From an uncultured Sphingorhabdus sp. (GTDB lineage: Bacteria; Pseudomonadota; Alphaproteobacteria; Sphingomonadales; Sphingomonadaceae): DNA of 32,684 nt. The notes beneath the pieces were generated by a model. That model made no database searches. It saw only the letters and a list, made by a program, of their open reading frames with translations, and was not told the DNA's origin. The DNA is taken from the NCBI GenBank assembly GCA_905479715.1, contig CAJQNR010000170.1:1-32684 (forward strand), given 5' to 3'. Below, piece after piece: positions 16,577 through 24,790 of this stretch. Position 1 is the stretch's first letter; each line of letters begins with the position of its first letter. Both the position numbers and the translations under genes were made by a program.

Positions 16577-16878
16577 GACTTTTTAACTACAGGATGACGG
16601 TGAGGGTGCAAGCGCGAATGCGGTGACCGATGACGGTGGCGTGATATTGTTCAATGACTTCTATTGCGCTTTCCTACATTAGTTTCTCTCTGCTAAATCA
16701 GAATCATGAACCGGCCAGCTAATTATAAGACGGGCAAGAGCCATTTGGATTGCGTGTCGGCACGCAGTTTTTCAAACCAAATTCATTCTCTCTATCCGGA
16801 GGTGTGACCCGTTTAAGCCTGATTTTATTTTGCCGCAAAAGCACTGGCGTTCTTTATTTGTTCTGATAGATAGTCCGT
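16577..16878. other. Divergent region between patatin gene and radA
   Basis: About 300 bp with no convincing gene. It contains a terminator-like hairpin at 16751-16772 that belongs to no upstream rightward gene. The rest should hold promoters for both flanking genes; no clear -35/-10 pair was identified. Confidence 0.5.
16751..16772 (+). terminator. Orphan terminator-like hairpin upstream of radA
   Basis: TGCGTG and CACGCA form a 6-bp stem with the tetraloop TCGG, followed by GTTTTT. It points rightward although no rightward gene precedes it, so it could end a short RNA or act in the radA leader. Confidence 0.45.
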
Positions 16879-18243
16879 ATGGCCAAACCAAAGAAAAAAT
16901 ATGTCTGTCAGAATTGCGGTTCGATCGCGCATCGCTGGGAAGGGCAGTGCGGCGATTGCGGCGAGTGGAATACGCTGGTCGAGGAAGCCGGTGAAACCGT
17001 GTTCGCATCGAAGCATAATCTGCAGACCGGCGGTCGCGAGGTGCGGCTGGTGGGACTGGACAGCGAGATCGCGCTGCCCGATCGACGGCAGACTGGCATT
17101 GCCGAATTTGACCGCGCCGTCGGCGGAGGGCTGGTGGCCGGGTCGGCAACCCTGATGGGCGGCGACCCGGGGATCGGGAAATCGACACTTTTGCTGCAGG
17201 TCTCTGCGCGATTGGCCGAAGCGGGGCTTTCCGTAGCCTATATCTCGGGTGAGGAAGCGGCGGATCAGGTGCGGCTGCGGGCGCGGCGGCTGGGGCTGGG
17301 CAAGGCTCCGGTCAAACTGGCCTCGGCGACCTCGGTACGAGATATTTTGACCACGTTGGGCCGTGATGCGCCGGATTTTGTCGTGATCGATTCGATACAG
17401 ACCATGCACAGTGATCTGATCGAAGGCGCGCCTGGAACGGTCAGCCAGGTACGGGCCTCAGCACAGGAAATTATCAAGTTCGCCAAGGAACATGGCACGA
17501 TGGTGATGCTCGTGGGCCACGTTACCAAGGATGGAAATATCGCGGGCCCGCGTGTGCTTGAACATATGGTCGACACGGTGATGAGCTTCGAGGGCGAGCG
17601 CAGTCATCAATATCGCATCCTCCGCGCGATCAAGAACCGCTTTGGCGGAACCGACGAAATCGGTGTTTTCGCGATGGAAGAAAAGGGGCTCACAGAAGTG
17701 GCCAATCCATCGGCCTTATTCCTGACCGACCGTAGCGAGGAAGTGACCGGTGCAACCGTATTCCCGGCGATGGAAGGAACCCGGCCAGTGCTGGTGGAAA
17801 TCCAGGCTCTGACGGTGCGACTGGCAAGTGGCGCAACCCCGCGGCGCTCCGTGGTCGGATGGGATAGCTCACGGCTGGCGATGATATTGGCAGTATTGGA
17901 AGCGCGCTGCGGACTCAGCTTCTCTGGTGCCGAAGTCTATCTCAATGTTGCGGGGGGTTACCGGCTCACTGATCCTGCGGCCGATCTGGCCGTGGCGGCG
18001 GCGCTGATATCGGCGCATGCCGAACGGCCGATGCCCAGCGACGCTGTGATATTTGGGGAAATTGCCCTGTCCGGGGAAATACGGCCCGTCTCGCGCACGC
18101 CGCTTCGCTTGAAAGAAGCGTCGAAACTAGGCTTTGATCGTGCGTTGATTCCAGCATCCGGCGAAAAAAGCAGTGATACGATGAAGAAACTGCAATTTGC
18201 CAAACTCGCCAATCTCGTTGACCATATGCTCGACCGTGACTAG
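16879..18243 (+). CDS. radA: DNA repair protein RadA (Sms)
   Basis: A 454-residue DnaB-like helicase and RecA paralogue that drives branch migration during recombinational repair. The N-terminal zinc finger has Cys10, Cys13, Cys24 and Cys27 (CQNC...CGDC). Walker A is GGDPGIGKST (94-103), the RadA-specific KNRFG motif is at 252-256, and the C-terminal Lon-protease-like domain begins at about residue 290 (ARCGLSFSGAEVYLNVAGG). Length is standard. The ribosome binding site is weak. cvpA follows after 9 bases, a pairing common in alphaproteobacteria. Confidence 0.97.
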   Translation: MAKPKKKYVCQNCGSIAHRWEGQCGDCGEWNTLVEEAGETVFASKHNLQTGGREVRLVGLDSEIALPDRRQTGIAEFDRAVGGGLVAGSATLMGGDPGIGKSTLLLQVSARLAEAGLSVAYISGEEAADQVRLRARRLGLGKAPVKLASATSVRDILTTLGRDAPDFVVIDSIQTMHSDLIEGAPGTVSQVRASAQEIIKFAKEHGTMVMLVGHVTKDGNIAGPRVLEHMVDTVMSFEGERSHQYRILRAIKNRFGGTDEIGVFAMEEKGLTEVANPSALFLTDRSEEVTGATVFPAMEGTRPVLVEIQALTVRLASGATPRRSVVGWDSSRLAMILAVLEARCGLSFSGAEVYLNVAGGYRLTDPAADLAVAAALISAHAERPMPSDAVIFGEIALSGEIRPVSRTPLRLKEASKLGFDRALIPASGEKSSDTMKKLQFAKLANLVDHMLDRD

Positions 18244-18252
18244 CTAGAGCCG

Positions 18253-18774
18253 ATGAGCGGTCTTGATATATTTGTACTGATTTTAATGGGCGGTGCCGCA
18301 GTGCTCGGCTTCCTTAGAGGTTTTGTTCAGGAAGTACTTTCTTTGATCGCCTGGATATTGGTCGTGATTGGCGTAAGAATAATGCATACGCCGATAACGG
18401 ACCGGCTAATCGGGCCCATCGGCAGCGAAAGCGGCGCCTCGGTGCTGGCCTTCGCTTCGATAGCCATTGTGACCTATGCGCTGGGTCGCTGGATCGCCCG
18501 GTCCATTGGCGCCCGATCGCGCAAATCAATGTTGGGGCCAATCGATCGGGTGCTCGGCTTCGGCTTTGGCATGATCAAGGGATTGATCGGGGCGACCTTG
18601 CTCTATTTGCTGGTTGTTCTGGTCAATGACACAATTTATGGTGCTGACGAACCCCGCCCGGAATGGCTCACCGAATCCCGTACCTATCCGCTGCTCAATG
18701 CTAGCGGAAATGCCATGGTCGATTTCGTGCAGGAACAAAGGCCGCCAGATAATCCTGTGGATGCAGTCGAATGA
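18253..18774 (+). CDS. cvpA: CvpA family inner-membrane protein
   Basis: A 173-residue protein with four predicted membrane segments (about residues 5-21, 27-44, 62-80 and 101-122). The opening GLDIFVLILMGGAAVLGFLRGFVQEVLSLIAW-type segment is diagnostic for CvpA, and IDRVLGFGFGMIKGLIGA is the conserved C-terminal helix. CvpA homologues are linked to colicin V production, envelope homeostasis and bile resistance in enterobacteria; the molecular activity is unclear. The gene follows radA by 9 bases and overlaps the next gene by 4 bases (ATGA). purF, a frequent partner, is not here. Confidence 0.9.
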   Translation: MSGLDIFVLILMGGAAVLGFLRGFVQEVLSLIAWILVVIGVRIMHTPITDRLIGPIGSESGASVLAFASIAIVTYALGRWIARSIGARSRKSMLGPIDRVLGFGFGMIKGLIGATLLYLLVVLVNDTIYGADEPRPEWLTESRTYPLLNASGNAMVDFVQEQRPPDNPVDAVE

Positions 18775-19208
18775 GCGAGCCATTGTATACCCGCGACATA
18801 TTGCGTCTCGCGGTGTCAATTCCGCACCAGCAGCGACTGGAAAACCCAGACGGCAGTGCCGAATTGCGGTCTCGGACCTGCGGTAGTGTTGTTGCTGCTG
18901 ATGTGATTATCGCCGATGACGGTGCGCTGGTAGATCTCGGAATGAGCATAAGCGCCTGCGCGCTTGGGCAAGCTTCGGCATCTATTCTCGGGTCTGAGGC
19001 GATTGGCCGAACGGTGGCCGACATCGTTGAGGTGCGGTCCGGGTTGGAGGAATTTTTTAGTGGAAAAGTGGAAAGCCCCGGAGACTGGCAAAATATGGAC
19101 AAGCTGATAGCGGCCAGAGACCACCAAGGTCGTCATGCTGCCATTCTGCTTCCCTATGATGCGTTGATTGCGGCTTTTGCTAATGCCGCCAAACGAAAGG
19201 CCGGCTGA
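18771..19208 (+). CDS. IscU/NifU-like iron-sulfur scaffold protein, lacking some ligands
   Basis: A 145-residue protein of the IscU/NifU N-terminal type. Two of the three scaffold cysteines are present: Cys37 in RTCGS and Cys63 in SISACALGQASAS. The position of the third cysteine (HC in IscU) is His122-Ala123, and the Asp two residues after the first cysteine is Ser39. Related sphingomonad and alphaproteobacterial proteins next to cvpA or radA look similar as far as I recall, so this may be a divergent subfamily, not a recent defect. The role could be cluster handling without full scaffold activity. The start overlaps cvpA by 4 bases, and the antiporter gene follows after 3 bases. Confidence 0.8.
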   Translation: MSEPLYTRDILRLAVSIPHQQRLENPDGSAELRSRTCGSVVAADVIIADDGALVDLGMSISACALGQASASILGSEAIGRTVADIVEVRSGLEEFFSGKVESPGDWQNMDKLIAARDHQGRHAAILLPYDALIAAFANAAKRKAG

Positions 19209-19211
19209 GTC

Positions 19212-20978
19212 ATGGAAACGGAAAGCCATATGGCCGATCTGCTGCTGGGCGGCTTTGTCATGCTCGGCGCGGCCTTGGTCATGGTGCTGATTTTTCGTCG
19301 GTTCGGTATCGGCGCGGTTCTCGGTTATTTGATTGCAGGGGTATTGATCGGCCCGCACGGGTTCCAGTTGATCAGCAATGCCCGGACAATCCTCGAGTTT
19401 TCCGAAATTGGCATCATTTTGCTGCTCTTCATTGTCGGCCTGGAACTGGCCCCGGCGCGGCTCATGCGCCTGCGTCAGGCAATATTCGGGCTCGGAATGA
19501 GCCAGGTCGTGTTGTGCGGCGTTGCGCTGTTTCTGTTGATCATGGCGACAACCAATTTTACCCTTGCTGCATCCATCGCCATAGGTTTGCCACTAGCGCT
19601 TTCCTCGACGGCGCAGGTGTTGCCGATGCTGCAATCGTCCGGCAGACTGAACACGCCGACCGGAGAAAAGGCTTTCTCGATCTTGTTATTTCAAGATCTG
19701 TCGATCATCCCGCTACTGACCATCATTGCAGCGCTATCGCGCGCACCACAGGATGAAGGCGGACCATCAGGATGGTTGACTGCCTTTTATGCTATACTGG
19801 CTATCGGTGGACTCATTCTGGCTGGCAAATATCTGTTGCAGCCGTTGCTGAAAGTGATTGGCAAGATCGCCGAACGTGAATTGTTCATCGTCGCCGGCCT
19901 CGTGGCCGTATTCGGTGGCGCAGCGTTGATGGAATTTATCGGCCTGTCACCGGCTCTGGGCGCCTTTATTGCCGGGGTTATGCTGGCCAACTCTCCCTAT
20001 CGCCACGAATTGGAGGCCGATATTGATCCGTTTCGTTCGTTGTTGCTGGGTTTCTTCTTTCTCGCCGTCGGTATGATGCTGGACCTGAATGTGGTGATGG
20101 AAAACCCTGCTTTCATATTGGGCGCGGCTATCACGTTGGTAGCAGTGAAGATCGCTATCATCTTCGGTCTCGGCAAATTGTTCGGTATGGAAACTTATCC
20201 CGCACTGGCGATGGGAATGCTGCTTAGCCAGGGTGGTGAATTTGGGTTCGTGTTATTTTCCGAGGCAGAGAAAGCGCTGTTAATCGAACCGGCAGCAAGC
20301 AGCTTGTTCGGAGCGATAATAACCATTTCGATGGCGACCACACCCTTCTTGATGCTGCTTGCGCGGCGGTTCAGCAAAGGAGGCAGCAACCAGTCACCCA
20401 ATCTTGAGGATCCGGGCAATGCTGATCGTGCTTCGGTTATTGTTGTCGGACAGGGGCGATTTGGTCAGACCGTGTCGCAAATGCTGTTGGCTGCAAAAAT
20501 TCCGCTGACTTTGATCGATATAAAACCCGCACAGATCGATGTGCACCAGCAATATGGTGCCAAGGTGTTTTACGGTGACGGCACGCGCGCAGACCTGTTG
20601 CGACGAGCGGGCGCCCATGAAGCGGATGCCATTGTATTCTGCATGGATGACAAGGAATTCGGTGCCGAGCGTGTGCGTGAAATTATCCAGTCCTTTCCAG
20701 AAACCAAGATATTTGTCCGGGTCTATGACCGGCGTCAACTGATCGCGCTCAAGGGGCTAGGCATAGTGGGGATGAAGCGCGAGCTGTTTGAATCGGCTAT
20801 CCATCTGGCCAGACAGACGATGCATGCCATTGATATCGATGACAGTTTGATCGACGAAGTAGATGAGGAATTCCGTCAGCGGGATTGTGACCGATTGGAA
20901 GCACAATTGAAATCGGGTGGGAACATGTTTGCGGGTGCTGAATTCAGATACGGATCGGATATACCCGGCAAGAGCTGA
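19212..20978 (+). CDS. Kef-type monovalent cation:proton antiporter (CPA2) with RCK domain
   Basis: A 588-residue inner-membrane protein. About 12-13 helices fill residues 8-385, with the typical start FRRFGIGAVLGYLIAGVLIGP and the helix LSPALGAFIAGVMLANS. Cytosolic RCK_N/TrkA-N domain follows from about 407: VIVVGQGRFGQTV is its nucleotide-binding Gly motif, and TLIDIKPAQID ends with the acidic residue of a Rossmann fold. This matches KefB/KefC, which release K+ in exchange for H+ and are gated by glutathione adducts or NAD(H). A second ATG at 19230 is a possible start. It is the last gene of the radA operon and ends 20 bases from the convergent aroB stop. Confidence 0.93.
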   Translation: METESHMADLLLGGFVMLGAALVMVLIFRRFGIGAVLGYLIAGVLIGPHGFQLISNARTILEFSEIGIILLLFIVGLELAPARLMRLRQAIFGLGMSQVVLCGVALFLLIMATTNFTLAASIAIGLPLALSSTAQVLPMLQSSGRLNTPTGEKAFSILLFQDLSIIPLLTIIAALSRAPQDEGGPSGWLTAFYAILAIGGLILAGKYLLQPLLKVIGKIAERELFIVAGLVAVFGGAALMEFIGLSPALGAFIAGVMLANSPYRHELEADIDPFRSLLLGFFFLAVGMMLDLNVVMENPAFILGAAITLVAVKIAIIFGLGKLFGMETYPALAMGMLLSQGGEFGFVLFSEAEKALLIEPAASSLFGAIITISMATTPFLMLLARRFSKGGSNQSPNLEDPGNADRASVIVVGQGRFGQTVSQMLLAAKIPLTLIDIKPAQIDVHQQYGAKVFYGDGTRADLLRRAGAHEADAIVFCMDDKEFGAERVREIIQSFPETKIFVRVYDRRQLIALKGLGIVGMKRELFESAIHLARQTMHAIDIDDSLIDEVDEEFRQRDCDRLEAQLKSGGNMFAGAEFRYGSDIPGKS

Positions 20979-20998
20979 ACTGCGATGGAGCCGGTTGG

Positions 20999-22099
20999 TT
21001 AGCTTGACTCGTCTAAAAATGCGGCGACGTCTGCCAGTTCAACATCATTGGCTACAAATGTTTTTCCGATGCCGTTTGCGAGCAAAAAGGGCAGGGTCCC
21101 ACCGCTCATTTTCTTGTCATGCATCATATGGTCGACGAGGCGCTTACCCGATGCTTCAACCGATGCTGTGGCAAGATTATAAGGCAATCCAACTGACTTC
21201 AGGTGCAAGGCCACGCGATCCGCATCCGCAACATCGCAATGTCCGCGCCGCGCCGAATATGCGAAAGCTAGTGCCATGCCGGCGGCAACGGCTTCGCCAT
21301 GGACCAGTTTGTCGGAAAAGCCCGTTTCCGCTTCCAATGCGTGGCCAAATGTATGACCGAGATTAAGGAGGGCACGTCTGCCACTGACTTCTTTCTCATC
21401 TTCACCAACGATAAGAGCTTTGGTCCGCACGCTGTGCACGATAGCTTCGCTCAAGACATCCGGGTCATGGTTCAGAAGCCTATCGCTGTTTTCCTCGCAC
21501 CAGGCAAAGAACTTCGCGTCGTTGATCAAACCATATTTGACCACCTCGGCGTAACCTGCCCGCAATTCCCGATCAGGAAGGCTGGTTAGAACAAGTGGGT
21601 CGATCAGGACAAACCGGGGTTGATAAAAACTGCCAATCAGGTTTTTTCCTGCGGCGCTGTTGATTGCTGTCTTACCTCCAACACTGCTGTCCACCTGAGC
21701 GAGAAGGCTGGTCGGAATCTGAACAAATCCGCATCCGCGTTTGATAATAGCTGCCGTAAATCCGGTGAGATCACCGATCACCCCGCCACCAAGCGCCACG
21801 AGAGTATCGGATCGTTCGATGCCTTGTTCTAGTAACCAGTCGGTGACGAGCTCCAGCTGGTGCCAGCTTTTGCTTGTTTCCCCCGCCGGCAGGATACGCG
21901 CGACAAGATCGACATCGCTTCCGCTAAAGGCATGTTCTAGTCTCGCCAGAAAATGCGATCCCACATTTTCATCGGTCAGAATGAAAAGCCGGCTGTTATT
22001 GGCAAAGCGCGTCAGAAATGACGCGGCCAGGTCCATCGCACCTGGTTGCACCAATATAGGGTAGCTGTGTTCGCCTAATTCAACAGTGATTTGGGTCAA
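20999..22099 (-). CDS. aroB: 3-dehydroquinate synthase
   Basis: A 366-residue NAD- and zinc-dependent enzyme that converts DAHP to 3-dehydroquinate, the second step of the shikimate pathway. The NAD-binding loop is LVALGGGVIGDLTGF (100-114), the substrate region is SVGGKTAIN (139-147), and zinc ligands are Glu185 (AGYAEVVKYG), His249 (NLGHTFGH) and His267 (VHGEA). The start appears to be TTG at 22097-22099, overlapping the aroK stop as TTGA, with GAGG 10 bases upstream. No ATG or GTG gives a full-length protein. Coupling to aroK is usual. Confidence 0.97.
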   Translation of the reverse strand: MTQITVELGEHSYPILVQPGAMDLAASFLTRFANNSRLFILTDENVGSHFLARLEHAFSGSDVDLVARILPAGETSKSWHQLELVTDWLLEQGIERSDTLVALGGGVIGDLTGFTAAIIKRGCGFVQIPTSLLAQVDSSVGGKTAINSAAGKNLIGSFYQPRFVLIDPLVLTSLPDRELRAGYAEVVKYGLINDAKFFAWCEENSDRLLNHDPDVLSEAIVHSVRTKALIVGEDEKEVSGRRALLNLGHTFGHALEAETGFSDKLVHGEAVAAGMALAFAYSARRGHCDVADADRVALHLKSVGLPYNLATASVEASGKRLVDHMMHDKKMSGGTLPFLLANGIGKTFVANDVELADVAAFLDESS

Positions 22100-22671
22100 T
22101 GCTGCAATGCCTCAATGATTTTTTCTACGGTTGTTTCATGCGGCGAATCATTGCCTATGACATGAATATGTGCGGTGGCATAAACGGGATTTCTTGTCGC
22201 TGCCAGATCGGCTAAAATTTTCGCAGGATCTCCAGATTTTAACAATGGCCGTGTATTACGCCGTCCGACACGTTTTACCAACGTATTCAGATCGGCGTCG
22301 AGCCATATTGCGGTTGCCTTTTCCAGAATCAGCGCACGGGTTTCTTCGTTCATGAACGCTCCCCCACCGGTTGCAATGACCTGGTCCTTCCCTTCCAGCA
22401 GTCGAGTTATCACGCGTCGCTCCCCGTCACGGAAATAGCCTTCACCAAAACGACTGAAAATTTCTGCGACTGTAAGACCGGCCGCGCGCTCGATCTCCTC
22501 GTCCGCGTCCACGAAGGCAAGGCCGAGCCGTTTTGCAAGGCGTCTGCCTACGGTAGTTTTTCCGACACCCATCAAACCAACTAGGACAAGCGGCCGGTTT
22601 GGCGCGAAATCGGATCTTTCACCGGAATTTCCTGCTGAATTGTCGAAAGAGGCTTTTATGTTTTTATCCAT
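22096..22671 (-). CDS. aroK: Shikimate kinase
   Basis: A 191-residue kinase that phosphorylates shikimate with ATP. Walker A is GLMGVGKTT (about 32-40), shikimate-binding residues lie in FVDADEEIE (about 53-61) and the GGGAF segment (about 100-104). The ADP-lid RRNTRPLL is at about 135-142. The first 25 residues are a polar extension absent from the E. coli enzyme. An in-frame TTG at 22716 would add 15 residues, but the ATG at 22671 is preferred. There is no ribosome binding site; a promoter-like sequence ends just before the ATG, so the mRNA may be leaderless. Confidence 0.95.
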   Translation of the reverse strand: MDKNIKASFDNSAGNSGERSDFAPNRPLVLVGLMGVGKTTVGRRLAKRLGLAFVDADEEIERAAGLTVAEIFSRFGEGYFRDGERRVITRLLEGKDQVIATGGGAFMNEETRALILEKATAIWLDADLNTLVKRVGRRNTRPLLKSGDPAKILADLAATRNPVYATAHIHVIGNDSPHETTVEKIIEALQH

Positions 22672-22681
22672 TGGGGCAAAG

Positions 22682-22709
22682 GCTATACAGTGGTTGGCTA
22701 CGGGTGCAA
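22682..22709 (-). promoter_or_regulatory. Candidate promoter of aroK-aroB
   Basis: On the leftward strand TTGCAC (22704-22709) and TATAGC (22682-22687) are 16 bases apart. Transcription would start about 4 bases before the aroK ATG, which fits the lack of a ribosome binding site. Read by eye only. Confidence 0.35.
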
Positions 22710-22764
22710 TTTCCAATGCTGATTATGCTAGTTTTTTAACCGTCTGAAAGGTTGAGGCACATTT

Positions 22765-22899
22765 ATGCCGCGTAAGTTGGTCTATTTAATCTTGTTTGTT
22801 GCAGTCTTGATCGGCGCGGCGATTTATTTGGCTTCGATGGATGTCGAACAACCGCTGCAACCGGTGGAAAAGCCTGTATTCGGTGATGATTTGCAATAA
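22765..22899 (+). CDS. Small single-pass membrane protein, unknown function (44 aa)
   Basis: An ATG with a clear ribosome binding site (GAGG, 7 bases upstream) opens 44 codons. The protein begins MPRKLVYLILFVAVLIGAAI, a basic start followed by one hydrophobic helix (about residues 5-22). It ends in an acidic and proline-containing tail (MDVEQPLQPVEKPVFGDDLQ). It could be a signal-anchored membrane peptide with its tail in the periplasm. The stop codon is one base before the ATG of the next gene, so the two are almost certainly translated together. I do not recognise the family. Confidence 0.7.
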   Translation: MPRKLVYLILFVAVLIGAAIYLASMDVEQPLQPVEKPVFGDDLQ

Positions 22900-22900
22900 T

Positions 22901-24751
22901 ATGCGGATGCGTATCAAGCACATATCTTTGGCCGCTGTCAGCCTTGGCGCGCTATTGATCGCGATCCCGGTACTGGGCCAGGACTCGCCGGAATCCTTAC
23001 TGCCGCCGGGATTTGGAGATACTGCTCCTGCGCCTAGCCCTGCGCCAGTGATTGCGCCGACACCAGCGCCGGGGCCGGTTCCAGCACGCCCTGTGGCGCC
23101 GCAACAGGCTGATCCATCGAGCAGGACTATCGAGGATGGCGATATCGCCGAGTTTACTCCCGACTTGCCCTCGTTGAGACTGGATGAGAATGGCGAACTC
23201 GATCTGAACGCGCTGGATGATGCGATGCAACCCCAATATCGTCTGAGCGCGGGAGAAAAGCGGTCAATGGCTGAAATTGGTCTTTTGACACCCGAATATA
23301 ATGGCCTTCCAAACGATGCATTCGGGCAAGAAGGTGGTCAATATCTGACCAATCTCATTAGAAACCTGAATGGTCCCATCATATCCCGTTGGGGTTCGAT
23401 ATTGCTGCGCCGTACGTTGCTGAGCAAGGTTGTCAGCCCCGAGAACGTGAATCCTGCGGATTGGACCGCCGAACGGGCATGGCGCTTGCTGTTGATGGGT
23501 GAGGCGGACGCCGCTCGCTCACTTGTTATGAAGGTAGACGGTGGCAACTACACACCGCGACTCTATGAAGTGGCGATGCAGGCACATCTGGCAACCGCTG
23601 ATCCAGCCGGCATTTGTCCCCTTGTTGATGGTGGTGCGCGAGTGAGTGATGCACCGACATGGAAAATGTTCAGGCCGATATGTGCGTCTCTAGCGGGGGA
23701 ACAAAGCCGGGCGACCAGCTTGCTCCAGCAGGCGAGACGGGACAAGGCGGCTACAGGGATCGACTATCTTTTAGCTGAAAAGACGATCGGGGCTGGTTTT
23801 GAAGGTCGGCGTGCTGTTTCAATCCTGTGGGATGATATCGAGTTTTTCAATAATTGGCGCTTTGGTTTGGGCGCAGCGACCGGGGTGGAACCGCCTGATC
23901 GTCTTTATGCTAAGGCGGGGCGTCATGTGCAGGGATGGCGGGTTCGAGCACCCATGCTTTCGATCGATTCACGAATGAAAGCTGCGGACATTGCTGCTGC
24001 GATCGGCGTGGTCTCCAACCGGGCGATGGTTGACCTTTACTCTGCAGCATATGATGATCCGGAAACGGGCGACGATCGCAGAGCTCTGGCATCCGTTTTG
24101 CGCCAAGCATATACCAATGACACGGCAGAATCCCGATTGGCAGCGATGCATGATTTATGGGACCGGTCCAAGGGTACGCTGACCCGATATTCGGCAAAGA
24201 TATTGACGGCTCGCGCCGCGGCAAAAATTCCTCCTGCAGAGGCGCTTGGTGAGCAAAGCGGAGATCTTATCGCTTCCATGCTGGCGGCTGGCCTTGACCG
24301 TAGTGCTGTCAGATGGGCAGATATTGTTGATCCGGGTAGCGATGGATGGGCGTTATTGGTCGTGGCTTCGCCGAACAAAAACGTGTCGGTGTCTTCTGAC
24401 GCGCTCGATGATTTTGGTGATAATGATACCGGCGGTGAACGACTGCGGAGTAAGTTCTTGCTGGCTGCAATTGCTGGCCTAGGCAGGGCTGACCAACAGA
24501 CAATCAATGATTTTGCGAGCGATTTGGAGTTGGATTTGGGGCGTTCAACGCGGTGGACAAGAGCGATTCAGTCGGCCGCGCAACGTGGTCAACAGGGAAC
24601 CGTCGCATTGCTGGCAGCTGTTGGTATGCAAGGCCGGAACTGGAAGGCGATGTCACCACTGCATCTCTATCACATTGTGCAAAGCCTGAAACGCGTTGGT
24701 CTAGAGGCGGAAGCCCGGATGATCGCGGCGGAAGCCTTGTCGCGGACATAA
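22901..24751 (+). CDS. Secreted protein of unknown function between aroK and xerD
   Basis: A 616-residue protein (614 if the ATG at 22907 is used). A Sec signal covers about residues 3-26, ending VLGQ. A Pro/Ala-rich linker (PAPSPAPVIAPTPAPGPVPARPVAP) follows, so the rest should be periplasmic. The body, from about 75 on, is mostly helical with many Ala, Leu and Arg and repeated 'A-x-x-L-L' helices (for example AERAWRLLLMGEADAARSLVM). This is reminiscent of TPR-like or SEL1-like solenoids, but I cannot define repeats by eye. No catalytic motif was found. It follows a 44-aa membrane peptide gene by one base and precedes xerD by 39 bases. Function is not assigned. Confidence 0.8.
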   Translation: MRMRIKHISLAAVSLGALLIAIPVLGQDSPESLLPPGFGDTAPAPSPAPVIAPTPAPGPVPARPVAPQQADPSSRTIEDGDIAEFTPDLPSLRLDENGELDLNALDDAMQPQYRLSAGEKRSMAEIGLLTPEYNGLPNDAFGQEGGQYLTNLIRNLNGPIISRWGSILLRRTLLSKVVSPENVNPADWTAERAWRLLLMGEADAARSLVMKVDGGNYTPRLYEVAMQAHLATADPAGICPLVDGGARVSDAPTWKMFRPICASLAGEQSRATSLLQQARRDKAATGIDYLLAEKTIGAGFEGRRAVSILWDDIEFFNNWRFGLGAATGVEPPDRLYAKAGRHVQGWRVRAPMLSIDSRMKAADIAAAIGVVSNRAMVDLYSAAYDDPETGDDRRALASVLRQAYTNDTAESRLAAMHDLWDRSKGTLTRYSAKILTARAAAKIPPAEALGEQSGDLIASMLAAGLDRSAVRWADIVDPGSDGWALLVVASPNKNVSVSSDALDDFGDNDTGGERLRSKFLLAAIAGLGRADQQTINDFASDLELDLGRSTRWTRAIQSAAQRGQQGTVALLAAVGMQGRNWKAMSPLHLYHIVQSLKRVGLEAEARMIAAEALSRT

Positions 24752-24790
24752 GCTTTGCTTTGATAGCGGTGAGGTCTATTCGAGCGGAAT

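Noticed and set aside
14315-16597. Rightward open frame of 760 codons opposite the patatin-like gene
   Set aside because: The patatin frame has catalytic motifs in order. The opposite frame is rich in Arg, Gly and His without domain signs and is a codon-bias shadow.
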